Shown here: one piece after another, positions 45,412 through 58,316 of the stretch | Position numbering within the stretch: the first letter of the stretch is position 1 | Layout: each line of letters begins with the position of its first letter | Assembly: GCA_020747065.1 (NCBI GenBank) | Contig: JAGMVK010000007.1 | Coordinates: 1,798,001-1,862,000, forward strand | Direction of reading: 5' to 3' | DNA: 64,000 bases | Source: Cadophora sp. MPI-SDFR-AT-0126 | Taxonomy: Eukaryota; Ascomycota; Leotiomycetes; Helotiales; Ploettnerulaceae | Made by a program: the position numbers and the translations under genes | The notes under the pieces: generated by a model | What the model saw: only the letters and a program-made list of their open reading frames with translations | What the model was told of the DNA's origin: nothing | The model's database searches: none

Positions 45412-46979
45412 ATGCATCGCATCAGCTCATTTTAGATTTCTGGGTACGGTCAGGAGTTGAGAAAGTATCGGGGCTTCGCAGAAAGCATTGGGGCTGGATA
45501 GAGGGACGTGATCTAAGGGCTCTTTCCAGATACCAGTAGACGGAAGAGTTCATGGTCAGTAGAGAGTAGACACGTAGATATATACATACATAGATGGAGA
45601 TACGACAAGACGAGAAGATAGATAGACAGATAGAGACAGATCTAGAGCAAGAAGAAATGTAGAGATATTTGTACTATCAACGATTGCATTTCCACAAAAC
45701 GTAACATCTTGCTTTTCCCTTTTGCAAGACCTGCAATGACCATTCATCATGCAGTCAGTATCGCTCATTCGTCCTCTCTCAAAAGTGACTGAGTAATACA
45801 ACGAATTGTACCTCAAACCATTACAGAAAGCAACCAAGCGATCTAGGATCTGGTACCGAGTTAGAGCCCGTTTTCAACACATGTATATTCAGCCTCAGCC
45901 TCACCACCGTAGCCCCAACACCTCGGTTCCCAATAAATGCCATACCATACCGTACATATCAGCTAGACACGGAAACTTCATCAATCAATATCCAACGACA
46001 AACTCACCAGCCACTACTATCTAACTCCCACTCACTACTTACTCACTCCCACGCACCGCCACCACCTACGTCCCCCACTCCTTCTCATTCCTTGCTCATT
46101 TATTCACATCCACACAAACACCCATCCCATGCACACCTGAAACAGCCCATCATCAACCTCGCACACACCAACCCAACTCCAATCCACACTTAACAAGTTT
46201 GTCCCAATTGAGATCGTCGGAATGGAGAAACGAATTGACTTTTTTTCTGCAGGTAGAGAGGTAGAGGGAGACGAGGGAAGGCTCGGTCCGTCGAGAAAGT
46301 GGAGTGTGAGGTAGGCATGACTGCTCTGAGGATGATTTGACAGGTTGGGATGACCATGAATGTGTAAGTACGGAAAGTCTGGATGTTTAAGGATGGGTTT
46401 TCCGAACGAGCAGTATATCATCCTTTCTGAGCACAGTTCATTGAGAAGGAAATTGAGGGAACATCCGTGCCGCGTTAAAGGAAGTGAAGTGCAAGGAGGG
46501 CAAGGACACGACAACGTCGCCGCAAATTGAGTCACAATGAGAACGGCAATCTTTAAACGCCATCCAGAGACAATGTACAACGTGTATGGAATTTCACTGT
46601 CCTAATGTCCTATCCTCCACTCTACCATCAAGCGTCCAAGCAACACCAGACATTCCAAACCGCCCGCCCGCAACTACCACATCCGCCGTCGTCCGCCAGA
46701 AAGCATACAGTCGATTATGCGGAACGTCCGGTAGAAGAGGTCGTAAACACATGAGAAGAATTTAGGCCAAGGCAGAACCAGCAGACCAGATTCCCCGAAC
46801 GCACGCACGCACCCCGAACCGCGACCAGAATGATCCTAATGAAGGTCGCACAAAACGCTCAATGATTGATGACTTGCTTCGTTTTGCTGATGATTTGTAA
46901 TGAAAAAAAGACTATGAGAACGTGGCTGATTAGGTCTAAGGTAAGGCAAACTCAAGAAAAACGCCGACGTCCCAATGCT
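45412..46979. other. Convergent intergenic region with simple repeats
   Basis: The gap between the 3' ends of the acyl-CoA synthetase and ECM33 genes. A GATA/GACA simple-repeat-like tract lies at about 45575-45650. Open frames such as 46104-46580 minus lack protein character. No gene is supported. Confidence 0.4.
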
Positions 46980-48394
46980 TTACAAGATCATCTGCAACAA
47001 TCCACCGAAGACGGAGACACCAACAGCAGCTTGGCTGAAGCCGAAGTTGATAGCATCACTCTTTGGTGTGGCAGAAGAGCCGCTGGAGCCACCAGTGGTA
47101 GAGGCAGATCCGTCCAAGGTCTCGGTGGTAGCGGTGGCGCTCTTGCAAATGAACTTGCCCTGGATGATGCTACCCTTTCCACCAGATTGGCTCTCGAAAC
47201 CGGAGCAGGTGATGGGTTGTTGGGATTGGATGTTGAAACCTCCCTTAACGTCCTCAAGCTTTGGCAGCTCAGGGCTATGTGCATGTTAGCTAATGGCCAA
47301 CAGTACAGGATATCAAATTACATACGTAGTGAAGTTTCCGGAGAAATCAATGGCACCTGCAACGGAAGTCAAGGCTGGGAAGGCGATGGCGTGGAGAGCA
47401 GTGTTGTTGGCGATTTGGTCAGCTCCTCCAACGCTCTTCAAAGCTGGGAAGGTGATGTTGGCCAGCTTGCCGTTAGCGACGATAGCCAAACTTCCAACAC
47501 CGGTTGCGAAGCTTCCGACGGAGGTCAAGTTTGGTGCGGCAATGCTGTCCATATAGTTTCCGTAGAATCCCATAGATCCGTTGACGGTCGCCAAAGAAGG
47601 AATCTTGATGCTGGAGACATTGCGGAAGGTCATGTTGGCAGCCCAGATCAAGTTGGGGAAGGTAACAGCCAATTGATTGCCATTGGCGTTGATGTTGACT
47701 GCGTTGGTGATGTTGGCGATCTGGGTATCGAATTGCTTCAAGTTGTTGTTGTTGTCAATCTGCAGGGTGCCAACAGTGTTCAGGTTGATACCGCTGAGGG
47801 TGGTCAAGAAGGTGTTGCTGATGGTGACACTATCTGCCTTGGAGAGAGGGCCAGAGAAAGACAACGATGGGAGAGCAGGGAGAGCCTCCCAGTAGATAGT
47901 CTTAACACTGGTCAAGGCATCGAATTGGAGGGTTGAGAGGAAGGTCAAGTTGAAAAGTCTGAACTCTCCGCCGATCGAGCTGATGGTGGAACTTGTCAAG
48001 CTGACCAAACCACCAGCGCTCTGGGAGGTCAGGTTTCCTCTGATTTGTTGTGGTCCATCGATGCCAATGGTACCGCTGGCGGTGCTACCGATGATAATGC
48101 TTCCAGAGACGGTCGAGCAGTCAGAGAGCAGACTGGCATCGGCTTGGGAGTTGACGGTGACTGTGGGCTGGGAGCAGATGGTTGCAGTCTGGGCTGGAAA
48201 GAGATAGGAAGTTAGCACGGTGATCTCAATTGTTCACAAATCGTAAAATATCGCCCTTTTCTTTTCCGCAGACACCCTTCCGAGTGAATTGATGATCTGC
48301 GAGATGGAAAAGAGTCGATTGAAATGGTTGTTGATGACTTACCAGCAGCGACACTGAAGACCGCGAGGGCCGGGAGAAGCTTTTGGGCGAACAT
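46980..48394 (-). CDS. ECM33: GPI-anchored cell wall protein ECM33
   Basis: Three exons (48394-48343, 48193-47326, 47274-46980) encode 404 aa. Exon 1 gives a secretion signal (MFAQKLLPALAVFSVAAA). The mature protein has receptor-L-type leucine-rich repeats (LPALPSLSFSGPLSKADSV and SVGGADQIANNTAL) and many N-x-S/T sites, as in the ECM33/SPS2 family. A Ser/Thr/Gly-rich stalk leads to a hydrophobic C terminus (AAVGVSVFGGLLQMIL), a GPI-anchor signal. ECM33 proteins support cell-wall integrity. The first intron is 149 nt and the second 51 nt (GTATGT, CATAG), restoring DFSGNFTTPELPKLEDV. A long pyrimidine/purine-biased upstream region fits a highly expressed gene. Confidence 0.93.
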
Positions 48395-51194
48395 TTTGAT
48401 GGTATTATGCTGTTACAATAACTTTCCCAATGTCAGCAGAGTTCAATTGCGCGATGTGATGGCCGCAGAGTCGCAGTCAGCGATGATATTATTGTGAGGT
48501 GTTGTTGGGGTGATTCGAAGAATGGATGAAAAGCCGCGTGGTTGTCACTGGCGGGTGTGATTGGAGATGGGAATGCGATGTTGTAGAATTGCGTTTCTTT
48601 GACGGAACGAGACGACTTCAGGTTTGGAGAAGAAGCAGGCAGGGAAAGGACGGTCTGTCAAACCGGACACTGCTTCCTGATTGTTTTGCGGTGGTGTTGT
48701 GTGATGATTGAGGGTGGATCGGGGAGGTACAGTAGGTAGGGAAGGTGACGGAAAGATAAAACACACACGCAACGTACCTTCTTTGGGGGTGGGCTCGTGT
48801 TTGTTGACTGAAGCAGAACCGAAAAATTCAACGGTAAATATCGGCTCTTTCTCTTGAACAATCGACACGGAACAGTTGTTTGAATTAATAGACCTTAACG
48901 AAAGTGGTGAAGAGGAAGAGAACACGGGCAGGCGAGGCGTCCAAACTTGTCGAAGAAGTTTCAAGGAGGAGAAGTGGCTTGGAGGTGGAAGAACAGCAGA
49001 CAAGACTTGGAGTGAAGTGGGTCCCAGCGAGAGGAGACCAAAGCCAGAGCAGGGAGCGCGGATGTGCGAAAGTTACAGTACGGAACCGTAGCTTACTTGG
49101 AAGGTGCAGGTCAACAGCAGGGATAGCGGGCCAGGGTGGAGCCAGTTAAGGGGAAAGATAGGGTGGGTCAAGGCGCTGTGATTGGCGCGGTGCCTGTGGT
49201 CGCTAGTGAAGCTAAGCAGACTAGGCCGAAAGTATTTTCTAACCAGGATTTCCAAGATTCTCTCCAGCGCAAAAACTGGAGACGCCGAGATGAGTTCGAC
49301 CTCCTATCAATCAGTAATTTACTTTATCAGTGAGACACAGGCACTCGACTTTACAGTTCCTGTGATTTCCATCGTCACGATCGCCATATCATCATTTGGC
49401 ATTAACCCGCAACACCGTTGTTATCAGTTGAATTTCACTTTCAGTCAGTCAGTCCACTCTCCAGATGCAATGGCGGCCGCAGGAGGTTGGGACAGCTTCT
49501 ATTGGAACGGACTGATAGTGTCCCAACCACCATCAAAGTCATGAAATATCTCCCTGACATCCCTGATATCCCGGACTCAGGTCAGGACTGCAGTCAGTGG
49601 CACTGGCCGGCGGTTGAACCTGGGCGAGCTCCAACTGGGGGCAAAAACTGCTGCAAGATAATGAAACCAGCCTATCTACGGGTAAAAACGCCTGTTGCGA
49701 GCTATTATTTGCCCGTTCTGGCTGTGTGTCCTGGCTGCGGTGACTTTTTGAGAGAGCTACATGTGCCACATGCCACAAGCCAGCTGGGAAAGTGCTCGAG
49801 AGACGCGAGTTGCCCCAGTCGTGCTTCATTACGGTGTCCCTGTAACAGCTTCATGAGCCTGGATTCGAGTACCTCGAGACTCGAAAATCGAAGACGGGAC
49901 GTCACAAACTGAGATGCGCCCCCAAGGCTCGATACAGGACCAACACAACATACGATACGTCCCCAAGACGCCTCTCTGAACTGATATCCAGCCAAAATAG
50001 CTGCAATGCATGCGCAATCTTGCTGGCGTCCTCTTGGTCCATGTCCCGACTTAGGTCGCATCAGGACAAGCGCCATCGAGATGGCGCAGAAGCCGTGGAG
50101 CGAGTAGAAGCCCATCCCAGCACTAAATGCGCTCCCGTAGTTCCAGGGTCTCCTATTGGCAAATTTCAACCTCTTTTCTCTTGACTTTTCAACACTTCAA
50201 GCCTTGGAGACGACGACACCATGAATTATTGAAGATGCGACCAGCCACAGCGAACTCTTGGGTCGCCACATCTACACGGATTGTGGGACTACGAAGTACG
50301 ATGCGGCTAGCACATGCCGAACAGGAATTCCTCTCGAGAAATGCCACCCCACCAAAAGAACGCACCATCGAATTCGCGTCTGCCCTGCGTCTGAAAATAG
50401 ATCGTTCCCATTTGCTGCTGCTGACCTTTTACAGACTCCTCCACAATCTTTGCCTCCCCACCATTGATGAATCTAGAAGAGCTTGTTTCTCTTCAATTCC
50501 CAAAATACTTTAGTATCCACGCTGATTTCCGAAGCGATCAACATACTTGGAACAAAGTTCTCGAAAATCATGGCATTATCTCGGTTGGGTAAAATGCCCG
50601 GACTGTATCAATATCACGTCTCGAGCTTCCTTCTCCTACAAATGCCGTATTGGCCCCAGATTCATGATCCCTTTCCAGTACCACGTTTACCAATCACCAA
50701 AACACCATCAGAAATCATTCAGCACGACTTCAATATCCTAAATATGTTGCCGATGACGATATTCGATGTCTGTGGTCACAGCAAGGATAATTGACTCCCC
50801 TGTCTCTCGCTTCTGCAGTGGACATTACTCAATCTCAAATCCTGGCCCTGGTCCAGCCACTATTTACCAACAATATTCCGGCCAGGGTAAGTTCTCGAAT
50901 AAATGCTTAAAGTAGTATCAAGAAGGTCTGGATTGTGAGAATCTTGATAACCTGGGACATGTGCCAGGAGAATTTGGAGATAACATCATGCACCAGTACC
51001 AGTGGCAATTGCTCCTTCGACTTTGCATTGCAGTCCTTGTCTTCCAGACTCGCAAATGACCTTGCACGCCAATATGTTCGTTGATATTACTGTGCCTGGA
51101 AGCCGGAGATTGTCCAGTTGATAACTTCGATAAGTGACATTGTCGGCGGCTAGGGTCTCTTGCAGTTCTTCTCTGACCAAGTCCACTGTATCCA
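48395..51194. other. Long upstream region of ECM33 and unassigned DNA
   Basis: The part up to about 49450 probably contains the ECM33 promoter and leader. From about 50130 to 50920 the plus strand carries three short frames with protein-like text (for example SIHADFRSDQHTWNKVLENHG at 50467 onward, partly, and CPDC nearby) that do not join by splicing. They might be a decayed gene. No product can be named. Confidence 0.35.
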
Positions 51195-52235
51195 TCATCC
51201 CTCAAGACTCTGTTGATATCTTTGGTACCACTCTTTTGCTGCTGTGAGGACAGGCCTCCCATCTGGACGAGCGGTTGAAATGGTATCGATGGCTTGGAAG
51301 AACTCGATTCTGGTCGGCTCCGTGCAAATATTCGAAGCAACAACTGTCCGCAGAAACACCCAAACAGACTCATGAGTCCACTTGAAGGCGACAGCGAGCC
51401 TGAGAATTTCTGCACAAATTGTCGAACATAATTCAGTCTTCTTAGAGGCACCTGAGGGTCCGACATTGAAGAGACAGAACAGCAAAAAGGAGAATCCAGA
51501 GGTGTCGCTAGGATTCTTGAGGCACCAATCTTTGACCACAGAGGTCATTATCGAATGATGAGACTGGGACTTTGAGTCGTCTTCTTTTCGAGTAGGTGAG
51601 TTGTCGAAGACATGGACCAGCCACCGGATATGGGACCAAGCATAATAATTCCGAGGATGTCTCTCAGCAGCCACCAAGATGATTGATCTGAGATCTTGCA
51701 GAACATCATGCTCTATCTTCAAATCCTTGAACTTTTCGAGGATCCAACGACGATGGCTCCAAAGCGTAGGCGATTTCGTATGGCGATGGAGCCGTGAAGT
51801 CAAATAGCCATCCACAAATCTCAATTCCCTCCTTAACAGTCCCTCGAACTCATTTCCAGAGCCATTCTTGTACTTCAAAATGAGTCTCTTCCGTGTATTC
51901 GCTGCAGTGAGATGTTCTGGATCCAGCAAAAGCATAACAGCAGTAGCATCACGCAGCTCATTCTCCATCTCCTCAGTGCACTCTCTCATGTACTTGAAAA
52001 ATGCTTGTCGTGCCACAATAAATGCCTGCACTAACTTGACTTTCGTAACAGCAATATTGTTACCGTCAATAAGAACATTGCAGCCAGATGGTAGTGAGTG
52101 ACTTTTGGGTAGAAATTCTATTTCTAGTAATTCTGAGGATTTGGGGGAGAGAGCTGACGCTATGTCATTGTAGACGATCTGGAGATTGGCTTTTTGTAGT
52201 GATAGTGCTGTGTCTGGATCTAGTGCTCTTGACAT
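51195..52235 (-). CDS. Protein prenyltransferase alpha-repeat protein (PTAR1-like)
   Basis: Intronless frame of 346 aa. Two prenyltransferase alpha-subunit repeats are clear: SPTLWSHRRWILEKF (about residue 160) and RNYYAWSHIRWLVHVF (about 200), each with the conserved W and R residues. The layout, with a 150-residue N-terminal region and weaker C-terminal repeats, resembles PTAR1 rather than farnesyl or Rab geranylgeranyl transferase alpha subunits. PTAR1 in animals forms GGTase-III with the RabGGTase beta subunit and modifies the SNARE Ykt6; by analogy this protein may do so here. It is divergent from GET1, 269 bp away. Confidence 0.82.
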   Translation of the reverse strand: MSRALDPDTALSLQKANLQIVYNDIASALSPKSSELLEIEFLPKSHSLPSGCNVLIDGNNIAVTKVKLVQAFIVARQAFFKYMRECTEEMENELRDATAVMLLLDPEHLTAANTRKRLILKYKNGSGNEFEGLLRRELRFVDGYLTSRLHRHTKSPTLWSHRRWILEKFKDLKIEHDVLQDLRSIILVAAERHPRNYYAWSHIRWLVHVFDNSPTRKEDDSKSQSHHSIMTSVVKDWCLKNPSDTSGFSFLLFCLFNVGPSGASKKTELCSTICAEILRLAVAFKWTHESVWVFLRTVVASNICTEPTRIEFFQAIDTISTARPDGRPVLTAAKEWYQRYQQSLEG

Positions 52236-52504
52236 TGTATAACGTCAGCTTCCGTCGGAATGGAATGCAGGTTGTGGCTTTTGTGAGTGAGGTCTGAATT
52301 TGGAGGCATGTTATTGAGGTTCGGAGCCTTGCGGGCTAGCCTCGCGTGCCGGGCCACTTTGAACACGATTTGATGATGAGGCTTCAAAATCACCTTCTAC
52401 ACAAGACATCGGAGAACTACCTCTACACAAGATAACGTACCAGGCCACCCTCCTCGACAGACTTTCTACAGGCCGAAAATCTCTTCCACAGCACATTCGT
52501 CAAG

Positions 52505-53293
52505 ATGCCGTCCCTCCTTCTCCTCGTCTTCATCCTCCAACTGGCGATCCATCTCGTGAATACGTTCGGCGCCGCAACCATAAACCGCCTGGTAAGTCCC
52601 GACCTCCACAGCACAATACAGTGCTCGCAGATATCTGACAAGTCTCTAGCTATGGAACCTCTTCAACCTCTTCCCGACACCGACATCTAAGTCTACTGCG
52701 GAGCAGAAAGAGCTAAAGGCGCAATACTTCAAGATCAAGCAGGAGATGAACGCAACGAGCAGCCAAGACGAGTTTGCGAAATGGGCAAAGCTACGCAGAC
52801 AACATGACAAAGTAGTGGAGCAGTTAGAGAAGAGCAGTCTGTCTCCCTTTCCTCATCGCCCTTCTCCTTTATTTTTCCAACCCAAGGAAGCTTTGAAGAT
52901 TTCCCCAACTGACCACCCACACAAACAGAATCCTCCACCGACACAACCAAATCCCAATTCGACAGCGCCGTCTCCACCCTCCGCTGGCTTGGCACAAACG
53001 GCCTCCGCATGTTCCTCCAATTCTGGTACTCCAAACAGGCCATGTTCTGGATCCCGAAGGGCTGGATCCCATACTATGCCGAATGGCTGCTGTCTTTCCC
53101 GCGCGCGCCGCTGGGAAGTGTTAGTATCCAGGCGTGGGCTTTGGCTTGTGGAGCAGTTATTCTGCTGGTTAGTGACGCGATTGTTGCGCTCATTGCGCTG
53201 GTACAGGGAAATGGTGTCAAGGTGCCTAAGGAGGCTGTGAAGGTTCCCGGGGAGAAAGGTGATGCTGCGAGAGGGGAGAAGAAGGAATTGTAA
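52505..53293 (+). CDS. GET1: GET1, ER receptor subunit for tail-anchored proteins
   Basis: Three exons (52505-52591, 52650-52836, 52929-53293) encode 212 aa. A first membrane segment ([19 protein letters not shown]) is followed by a cytosolic coiled coil ([17 protein letters not shown] and [18 protein letters not shown]), then two more hydrophobic segments (residues about 125-145 and 160-185). This is the GET1/WRB architecture. GET1 with GET2 forms the ER receptor that takes tail-anchored proteins from the Get3 ATPase. Exon joins restore [11 protein letters not shown] and [18 protein letters not shown]. The introns are 58 and 92 nt. Confidence 0.93.
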
Positions 53294-53977
53294 ATGCAAG
53301 AGTCATTATCCGACCGGTATACATCACAGTCTACAGAGATATGGGACACCAGGAAGCTATGCTATGCAGGTGGTGCCATCAAAGCTCTAGGGCACAAGAT
53401 TACATATGTGGTGTGGGGGAAGAAGGAATGTCTCTCATCAAAAAGACGCAAAAATCCCCATCGCACTTCCCTTTCGGAAAGAGCTAAGATTCTGCAACAC
53501 GAGTGAGATGACTCTTGGCAGAGTACTTGGGCTAGATCTGGGCATACTTTTTGACTTTGAGGACCATGGAGAGAGAGTCGCCCAAAGCTTCGAAAGTGCC
53601 ACTGTGTGAGTGGGATGGGTTTTGGTGTGTGGGGAAAGATTTGTCGGTGATTGAGAGACTAGGAAGTTGTGAAGTAGTTAATTGACCAGCTATGTACAAA
53701 CCATGGCTGAGAAATGCCCATTCTTTGCGCTCGAAATGTGAGTGTAAAGCTTTGAATTTCTGTCTTTGTCAAGAGTGCACCGAAATCTGAAAGAGCTTTT
53801 TGATGCTCGAACGGAGCTAAGACCATGAGCTAGCCGCATTGTATGGCGGTGAGGTGTGCCAAGATGAATACTGCCCCATCTCACGATAGACTCGAATACT
53901 CGAGAGTTGCGACTGTGTCTTGTTGACTTTCACATTTGTGGACCTCGACACTGCGCATTTGCTTCCAGCTATCCACC
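53294..53977. promoter_or_regulatory. Intergenic region downstream of GET1, upstream of membrane protein
   Basis: No gene is supported. It holds the GET1 3' UTR and the promoter of the gene at 53978. Confidence 0.4.
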
Positions 53978-55095
53978 ATGGCGGTCTCTTGGGGGACGTA
54001 AGTAAACATCCAACCCTCTCTGGAATCCAATTAATTATCTACAGCATCAAATCCCTTCTTCTCTTCTTCGGCCCAATCCTCCTTCCCAAGGGCATAGCAT
54101 ACTACCGCTCCATACGCGCCGCCCCCTCCATCCACGGTATATCCATACGTCCAGTTCCCCCACACGTCGTCCGCGCCCTCACAATCCTCTTCGTAACATC
54201 CGGCATCTTCCTCCTCAAAACCCTCCCCATCTTTAACCCCGAAAACATCTTCACCCTCACACAATCCCGAATCCAAACCCCCACCGATGTCCTCTTCACA
54301 CGGCTGTCCGCGCTCCGCCCGTCAGGCCTCACAGCATCCGACAACCTTCTGAGAAACCGACTCAACAGTCTCGATTCCCGGCTTCTATTCTTCCAATTCG
54401 GCCCCACGGTCCTCGCAGAATGCACATTCTGCAACTCCGACGACCCAAACTCCTACCTCTACTACTCTCTCCCCAGCATCCTCACCCCCCACATTTTCAA
54501 CCTCGTCATCCTCGCCCTCGTCACCTCCGGCCTCTTCATCGGCAAAGAAGGCGCTATATGGCGCACCACCGCCACCGTAGGCGCCTCCTGTCTGGCACTG
54601 CTAGAGATATACCTCGTTGCGTCCTACCGGCCCCAAGTCAACTCGCGCGCTACTAGAGCCGAAGACCTCGATTTCTTCTTTTGGAAGATGCGCGTCTATC
54701 GTGGCGTGGGACTTGCTGCTCTTGATGCCCTGATAGGCTGGATGTTATACCTTTCAAGCACGAACCGGGCCTTCGTGACGCCTCCCACCACGCCCGAACG
54801 TATCGAGATATCGACGAGGATTCTGGATACTGCGAGAGCGAAGCTAAATGCTACGGGGATCTTAAGAAATACTATATTGAGGGATGAGGAATTGAGGGCG
54901 AGGAATAGCGCGTATTGGGTGAGGGAAGGACAGGTTATGGGGAGTGTGATGGAGGAGAGGGCTGTGGTCGAAGGGGTTAATAATGCGCTGGAGAATAGGA
55001 TTGATATGGCGAGGATTTCAGCGGATGCTGAAGGGTATGTGAAGGGCATTTTTGCACCGATGCAGGGGGTGGGTGGGATAGATGTGGGGATATGA
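53978..55095 (+). CDS. Conserved polytopic membrane protein, function unknown
   Basis: Two exons (53978-53997 and 54045-55095) encode 356 aa. The first exon is only 20 nt. I prefer it over the longer open frame from 53920 because CCACCATGG is an ideal start and the 47-nt intron (GTAAGT, CTACAG) joins it in frame to TIKSLLLFFGPILLPKG. About five hydrophobic segments are visible, including LLLFFGPILL, ALTILFVTSGIFLLKTL, IFNLVILALVTSGLFI, VGASCLALLEIYLV and ALDALIGWMLYL. The C-terminal ~100 residues are soluble and helical. I recognise the pattern as a widespread fungal family without a known role. Confidence 0.75.
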
Positions 55096-56728
55096 GGAGG
55101 TCGAGTAGGTACGCTTTTATGATACATGTCTAGATCAATTGATGCCGTTTCTTTCGACCCGTGCTTTTGGAATATGTCTGGTACTGTGAGAGTACGAAGT
55201 CGCAGTGTTTCAATGTACCTGCAACCTCTTGCTATCTGCTAAAGAAAGCCAAGAATCCAACACTCAACCTCAACAGCCTGTCTACATCAATGCTCTATAT
55301 GCCATAACGAGACGAGATCAAGAATTCGAAATGCTCACTCTATATCCAGATCTTGTTTCTCTTGACAGTCCGGTATTAGAAAGGGAGCAATGAGAAAAGA
55401 TTCAGGTCGAGGAGGGACCGCACGAACTCTACAATGAGAGCACCCTTATCCTACCTTGCACCATATCACCCCAATCTAGTCAACGAATCCATAGCAGAGA
55501 ACGCTTTTCATCCCATGGACTCACAAATTCGAGAGAAAAAGTTAGAATACAAAATTACTACGTACTACTCAAACCCCCTCCCAGATCTCTCATCCACTAT
55601 TTAGTTGACGGGGGAATAGACATTTCCTTCCACAACCACATCCCACCCCATCTTCCAAACCCTTCCGAAAGAGGGTTCTGGGAGAATACCTCTGTGGGGC
55701 CAGAGAAGAGATGCTTTCCGAGCATTTACTTCCTCTTTTGGAATTCTGAAATCTTTTTCCCCCTCAGTATAACGATGCACTTGTCCACTATTCAAAAGAT
55801 ATCGTTTCCACTACTTTCCCTTCTCTCAAGGCGAGACACTTGAGCTCGAATCTAAGCGGGCTTTGCACAGTCTGCTATTCTTGATCATTTCCAATTTATG
55901 GTGGTCTTTATCCATGTTCTCCTTCGTCAGAAAGGGGCATTTGAATGAAGTTTTCTCAACAGTAGCTTAACGAATGATATCATCAATTTCTTGTTTACGA
56001 ACCCCCAACCAAAATCTCGCTTATTTTGGTCCACCACTCATAACCGCCATCCTCCTAAATGCGCTACACCTCTACTTGAGCCATCTTTTGCGTCCGCGTT
56101 TGTAGCTTTACAACACTTTGTTCGATCCAGTTCTTTATATACTGTTGTGTTCTCTTTGATGATCAGCTTCGGTAACTTTCGCCACATTTTCTGGTGTAGA
56201 TAGATGCACTTATTGCTTGCTAGGTTACCACTACGGCCATGATGTCTCTCAAAATTGGCAGTTAAACTCGACATTAGATGAATATTCTTTCATTGGATCA
56301 AAATCTTTCTTTGGGAGACGGAGAGAATGCTTCTTTGGAGAACTGGTTCTCCTTCGCATGGTGCATTGGTGCCCTGGGAAGATGTGCTGCTGGCATTGGC
56401 TTTGTTTTGCAGGATAGTGACCAGTGCTTGTCGATCTAGGCCAGAGTAGGTATTTCTAGGTGGGTTAAGTCTAGCTCCAATTGGAAGTTCAGACAAGGTC
56501 TTCACATGGTCGACCGTCATGAGTAGGTACCACATGTCAGACAAGCATTGTAGTATATAAATTTCTTTATCGGTCCACCAAGTTCTGGACTCATAAGAGT
56601 CCACATTTCCACTTCTTGTTGTCCCGATCCTCTCCGTTAATCATTCTCACATCCTCAGAAGCAACATACCATGCTCATACACCAACCCCCATATCCATTC
56701 ACAACCCCGTTCAAGCCACCAGCCCTTC
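55096..56728. other. Intergenic, 1.6 kb, no supported gene
   Basis: Only short frames without protein character were found. The 3' UTRs of the two convergent flanking genes lie here. No repeats can be defined. Confidence 0.4.
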
Positions 56729-57660
56729 TCAAGGCTTCTGCTCCCAGCCAGCAGCTCTACGCCTTGCAGGCCCCGAAGAACTCCACAGCATGTCCATCTC
56801 CTCCTCATTGGGCCAAGGAACAAGTGCGTCAGCCATACTTTTGTGAAATGGAGCTCTGGTAACCCACACCATACTTTTTGGATTTGTCGTGGCCCTGTAG
56901 TATTGTAGGCAACCATGTTCCGAGATGTAAGGCTGGACTTTGCCTCGACTCTCTCCATCGCCTCTTTGTGATTCGTCCTCGTTAAAGAGTTCGATGACCT
57001 AGATGCTTGATTAATGTGCGACTTTGTTTTGTGTGAGATGGTTTGTACCTTGTTATTGGCATCGACTACGTTCTTGAAAACGCCATGGGCTTTGCAGTGT
57101 GGAAATAAGCTGTCGTATTGCAGCACAACATAAATTTCGGACATTTCTGAGGCCGTAGTTTTGTTGGATGTCTTGGCAGATTGTACCGTCGCTGTGGCTG
57201 CTTCCTCATTATCTGAGGTCCTCTTAGTATTCTGGAATATTGTCGTCACGGCATCATGGATGCTCGTATTCTTGCGACTGGCCTTTCCCTTCGTTGCTTC
57301 ACTCCTCGCCCTGCTGGCTTTTGTAGGCTTCCAAAAGTGAGGCGAATCAATCCTTTTCACAGTCAGAGGATCGGTCTTGGATCTTGTGGGTCTCGCCAGG
57401 GAGGCATCCATGTCTGTATCTGATGCACCGTCCATGCTCTTGACTGTCTGGAGGGACTCCAAGACTTTGGATTCCAGGCTTGGGGACGATTTCGGACATG
57501 GCTGACTGGACATGGTGGAGTCTTCGTTGGAGAGCAACACTGGGACGGAGGTTGTCACAGGTCGATAGAACTCCATTTTCCAGAAGTCTTTCAAACGATA
57601 CGATGTCTGACTTGTCGATGTGGACTGGAAAATTGGGTTGGGGGATGAGTTGGGCTTCAA
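56729..57660 (-). CDS. DANN-motif small protein, family member 2
   Basis: Two exons (57660-57049 and 56998-56729) encode 293 aa. The N-terminal two thirds is Ser/Thr/Lys-rich and probably disordered. The shared domain begins SEIYVVLQYDSLF, runs to VFKNVVDANNKV and continues in exon 2 with IELFNEDESQRGDG, LQYYRATTNPKSMVWVTRAP and a short acidic end (PWPNEEEMDML). The 50-nt intron has donor GTACAA and acceptor ATCTAG, and falls just after DANNK. Without splicing the frame continues into sequence that is not protein-like. The YVV...DANN-V pattern links it to the genes at 38742 and 60962. Function unknown. Confidence 0.6.
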
Positions 57661-58316
57661 GTGAATGATCTATGATCGTGCGATGATTCTGGAAAGTTAG
57701 CTTTGTCATCGGGTGTATTGTCCGATAGAAGCTCACCTCCTCTGATATTCCGGGATAATGATAGTGATTATGGTATGTTTGTGTTCTTGGCATTGAGAAT
57801 GGTTAAGAGAGTTCTGGGAAGTAAACAGAATTTGCATGGGGAAGAAGCGCCTTGCAAACCTTCCCAATTTGGAAGGCGCGTCAGGCTGTCAAACGTTCAA
57901 GAGCGATTGAAATGAAATAAGGAATACAAAATCCTGAACATAAGGAAAGTGTCAACTTTTGGGAGTCATTTAGCTGGTGTGGCGATGATGCGTGCTTTCA
58001 ATTTTGACATCGGAAGACAACCTGATGCTGATTCTCATGCCAGGATTCTTAACTTTATTTTGCTTCTCTAGACAAGACTTTAGCGATTTACTCTGATCGA
58101 TGGACGATTATGTTTGTCACTCCATGACCGACCAGAGCTGCTTTTCGCCCCTCATATTGGCCTATCCAACCAAAGATGTTGTCCATTCATTATTCACCAT
58201 CCCCAACCAACATCCCTTCCTTCATATTTTTACTAAACTCACCGAATTCCATTCAGACTCTGTCTCCTCACTCTTCACTTTCATGTAATCAATCCATAGT
58301 TGAATAATCCTCTGCC
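57661..58316. other. Intergenic region
   Basis: Upstream DNA of the minus-strand DANN-motif gene and downstream flank of the broken phosphotransferase gene. Nothing else is supported. Confidence 0.4.

Noticed and set aside
45575..45650. Possible microsatellite or regulatory repeat (GATA/GACA)
   Set aside because: Imperfect and short; noted only as simple-sequence DNA.
46866..47936. 356-codon plus-strand frame
   Set aside because: Antisense shadow of ECM33; the minus strand carries the signal peptide, repeats, introns and GPI signal.
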